From: Tridacna crocea
Lineage: Eukaryota > Mollusca > Bivalvia > Cardiida > Cardiidae
Direction of reading: 5' to 3'
Assembly: GCA_943736015.1 (NCBI GenBank)
Contig: OX031066.1
Span: forward strand, 4,898,245 to 4,962,244
DNA length: 64,000 bases
Under the pieces are notes generated by a model. It ran no database searches. It saw nothing but the letters and a program-made list of their open reading frames with translations, and was not told where the DNA came from. Each line of letters opens with the position of its first letter. Positions within the stretch are counted from its first letter, which is position 1. A program made the position numbers and the translations under genes. This document shows, piece after piece, positions 61,468-64,000 of this stretch.

Positions 61468-63321
61468 TTGAAAGGACCAAAACAGGGTCTTCTGCCACCT
61501 TGTTTTCTTGAATTTTGGCCCTTTTTCAGTGAAATCTGGCATGTGTGGATGGTGCAAGCCTGGCAGTTTGCCAAGGACTGCACAGCAGCCTTTAAAAAAG
61601 ACTTTAAATCCACTTTTATGCCGTTTTTTGTTCACTGTTTTTCTATTGATATATTAGGGCGCCATTTTGTTTGGCTGACTGGGCCCATTTTGATTTCTCA
61701 AAGCCTCTCTGACTGGCAGGCCGGGCCCAATTTTGAATTTCTCACAGCCTCTCTGATTGGCTGTTGGCACCCATTCTGATTTCCTAAAAGCTTCTGTGAT
61801 TGGATAATTTCACAGAGGGATGAGATTTGATTGGATGATTGGGAGGGGGGGTATATGTTTATCCTTATTGACCTCTTACCATACAATGACGCCTTTTAAC
61901 ACCCCTAAAAGAGAAGGCTTTGGAAAATAATCTGAGAAAAGGAGACAATGCAGGTTACCAGCATTTTCTCCTTTTCTCACAATGTTTTCTACCCTATCAA
62001 AGAAAATTTTGATTATTAGTTATTCTTACATCTTATTGTATCTTTATGGCCTATTTTTTATAATTCTTCAAACGAAAACAATATTTTTTTTTTTTTTCAT
62101 CAGAAAAAGTTTCTGCAACAGCAACCGGTTGCTTCTGAATTTTATTTTTTTGTGCAGCGGTTAAACATGACATTGACTTTTGACTCGCACGGTCACCAAA
62201 ACTGACCCTGGTATGAAAACAGGGAAATGTTTGATTTACCTTTCTTTGATTTGTGCAACAGGTTTCAGTTGCCTCCGAAAGTGTCTTTACAATTTCATGC
62301 GCAGCACGTAACCGTCTCATATGGGTGAGATGGTCATCGCAACCGAATCAATGGCCCTAGTGAGAAAAAACGAAAAAAGAAAAATCCCTATATTTGACTT
62401 GAGAAACAGGTGTTGTCTGCTATGAAATGTCCCGTAAGTCGATTTTTTCATGTTTTCGCGGATACTTAACTGGCACCTACAAACGGTAGTCAGCGTAAAT
62501 GGGTTTGTTGTCACGGTATAAAGAGATTGGAGGAAGAAAAAATAGAAATTTAGTTCCCTATATTTGACTTGGGAAACAGGTGTCGTCTGCTATGAAATGT
62601 CCCGTAAGTCGATTTTTCATGTTTTCGCGGATACGTAACTGGCACCTACGAGACGGTAGTCAACGTAAATGGGTTTGTTGTCACGTACGATATAGAGAGA
62701 TTGGAGAAAAAAAAAAAAATAAAAAATTCAGTTCTCTTTGTTTGACTTATGCAACAGGAAGCAGTTGCTACTGAAAAGAGTCTTCATGTCTTTTTTTAGC
62801 CACTTGTCACATCATTTTCTGGTGTTCTTGCATGTGCGTAACTGGCACGTATGAAACAGTAGTCAACGTAACTGGGTTTCTTGTTGCGCTTTGAAGATAT
62901 TAGAAAAATTATGCTGCAATTCCTTCCTACTGAAAGAGTTTTCAGTCTTTTTTTTAGCCACTTGTCACATTGTTTTCTGTGCTTTTCGCATGTGCATAAT
63001 TGGCACGTATGAGGTGGTAATCAACGTAACTGCGTTTCTTGTCATGGTTTGAAGCGATTAGAAAAAATAACATTTCAGTTCCCTTTGTTTGATTTATGCA
63101 ATAGGAAACAATTGCTAAATAAAGAGTTTTCAGTCCCTTTTTTAGCAACTTGTCACATTAATTTGTGTGTGTGTGTGTGTGTTTTTTTACAGTTTTTTTT
63201 ACACTGTTCATTGATCATTTTGGCTTATATGAATTTGATGTGGCCCGAATCAGGAAATCCAATTGAAGGGTAAAGGGGGCATCAAGGGTTTACTTTAAGG
63301 GAAGTAACTCTTGCAAGGGGC
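61468..63321. repeat. Unit 34 (1854 bp), acaggg plus ataattc
   Basis: Combines aaaacagggtc (near 61485, as unit 25) with ttttttataattc and a 14-T run before catcag (near 62085-62098). 13-6, ctgcgtttc, (GT)9. Confidence 0.97.
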
Positions 63322-64000
63322 TTGAAAGGACCAAAACAAGGTCTTCTGCCACCTTGTTTTCTTGAATTTTGGCCCTTTTTCAGTGAAATCTGGCATGTGT
63401 GGATGGTGCAAGCCTGGCAGTTTGCCAAGGACTGCACAGCAGCCTTTAAAAAAGACTTTAAATCCACTTTTATGCCGTTTTTTGTTCACTGTTTTTCTAT
63501 TGATATATTAGGGCGCCATTTTGTTTGGCTGACTGGGCCCATTTTGATTTCTCAAAGCCTCTCTGACTGGCAGGCCGGGCCCAATTTTGAATTTCTCACA
63601 GCCTCTCTGATTGGCTGTTGGCACCCATTCTGATTTCCTAAAAGCTTCTGTGATTGGATAATTTCACAGAGGGATGAGATTTGATTGGATGATTGGGAGG
63701 GGGGGTATATGTTTATCCTTATTGACCTCTTACCATACAATGACGCCTTTTAACACCCCTAAAAGAGAAGGCTTTGGAAAATAATCTGAGAAAAGGAGAC
63801 AATGCAGGTTACCAGCATTTTCTCCTTTTCTCACAATGTTTTCTACCCTATCAAAGAAAATTTTGATTATTAGTTATTCTTACATCTTATTGTATCTTTA
63901 TGGCCTATTTTTTTAATTCTTCAAACGAAAACAATATTTTTTTTTTTTTCATCAGAAAAAGTTTCTGCAACAGCAACCGGTTGCTTCTGAATTTTATTTT
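63322..64000. repeat. Unit 35, partial (first 679 bp)
   Basis: 7 G, normal T-run, intact 45-bp inverted repeat at 63788. The window ends in the first tail subrepeat, so the array continues beyond it. Confidence 0.95.

Larger units (their letters stand above)
1..64000. repeat. Tandem macrosatellite array, ~1.85-kb unit, 34 full and 2 partial copies
   Basis: The landmark ttgaaaggacc recurs 35 times in the same orientation with spacings of 1844-1856 bp, and the sequence between landmarks is nearly identical each time. The array fills the window, so its total length and flanks are unknown. Units are told apart by markers used in the unit entries: G-run length after ATTGGGA; the T-run before aattcttc; cggata-C/A-gtaac; A-tract written as A-run lengths separated by single t (for example 7-5-6); ggca-C/T-gtatgaaac; agga-A/G-acaattgc; and the (GT)n count. 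No gene interrupts the array. It resembles eukaryotic satellite or macrosatellite DNA; the family is not one I recognise by name. Confidence 0.98.
33722..64000. repeat. Array domain II (7-G units, units 19-35)
   Basis: All units here have seven Gs before TATATG. From unit 20 onward all visible copies carry cggatacgtaac, and all have ggcacgtatgaaac and gaaacaattg. A-tracts are one block of 11-13 A then six A. Markers absent from domain I appear: ctgcgtttc, gaagtgatt, a ttttttataattc form, (GT)4 contractions and scattered head substitutions. Unit 19 is transitional, with the 7-G run but still cggataagtaac. Confidence 0.8.

Noticed and set aside
1-64000. CRISPR array
   Set aside because: The repeat is about 1.85 kb with no unique spacers, and the inner subrepeats are irregular and diverged.
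1-64000. rDNA or 5S/tRNA tandem cluster
   Set aside because: No rRNA-like conserved blocks and no credible tRNA A and B box pair were seen. ggtttgaagcgatt is only a poor B-box match.
1-64000. Centromeric satellite with CENP-B box, or telomeric repeat
   Set aside because: No match to the CENP-B box was seen and TTAGGG appears only as an isolated word. Centromere identity cannot be shown from sequence alone.
1-64000. Prokaryotic genome, plasmid or phage concatemer
   Set aside because: No coding density, no replication or structural genes, abundant (GT)n and long A/T homopolymers, and unit-to-unit divergence all argue against it.

Overview
The window is one uninterrupted tandem array. A unit of about 1.85 kb repeats head-to-tail from the first base to the last, with 34 complete units and a partial unit at each end. 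Neither flank of the array is visible. I phase units on a landmark (ttgaaaggacc) that recurs at 342, 2197, 4052 and so on to 63322; successive spacings are 1844 to 1856 bp. Neighbouring units differ by only a handful of bases, mostly in homopolymer and GT tracts, so this is a strongly homogenised satellite or macrosatellite. I find no credible protein-coding gene, rRNA, tRNA or intact transposon. Nothing looks bacterial: the (GT)n, poly(A) and poly(T) tracts, long-range homogenisation and eukaryote-style signals point to a eukaryotic nuclear genome. A short motif (AAGGGAAGTAACTC) resembles one I associate with mollusc repeats, but that is a weak hint from memory.

Each unit has two halves. The head (about 790 bp, for example 202-986 in the first copy) is single-copy within the unit. 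It holds a 28-bp inverted repeat, a GGCGCCATTTTG site, three ~43-bp short repeats carrying ATTGG (inverted CCAAT) boxes, a G7/G8 run followed by TATATG, and a near-perfect 45-bp inverted repeat. The tail (about 1,050 bp, for example 987-2037) is built from seven old, diverged subrepeats spaced 140-189 bp apart. It ends in AATAAA followed about 40 bp later by a (GT)n tract. Read on the + strand this order looks like promoter, short noncoding RNA body and poly(A) site, once per unit. That is a hypothesis, not a demonstrated gene.

At array scale there are two homogenised domains. Units up to about 33.7 kb have an 8-G run. Units from about 33.7 kb to the end have a 7-G run and other shared alleles. 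The allele switches are staggered over about 32-37 kb. Inside the first domain, about 8.8 kb (1986-10778) is repeated almost exactly 12,980 bp downstream (14966-23758), seven units away, with only two differences noticed. Shuffled combinations of markers in the second domain suggest gene conversion or unequal exchange. Copy number and the exact order of units depend on the assembly being right, which cannot be judged from the sequence alone.
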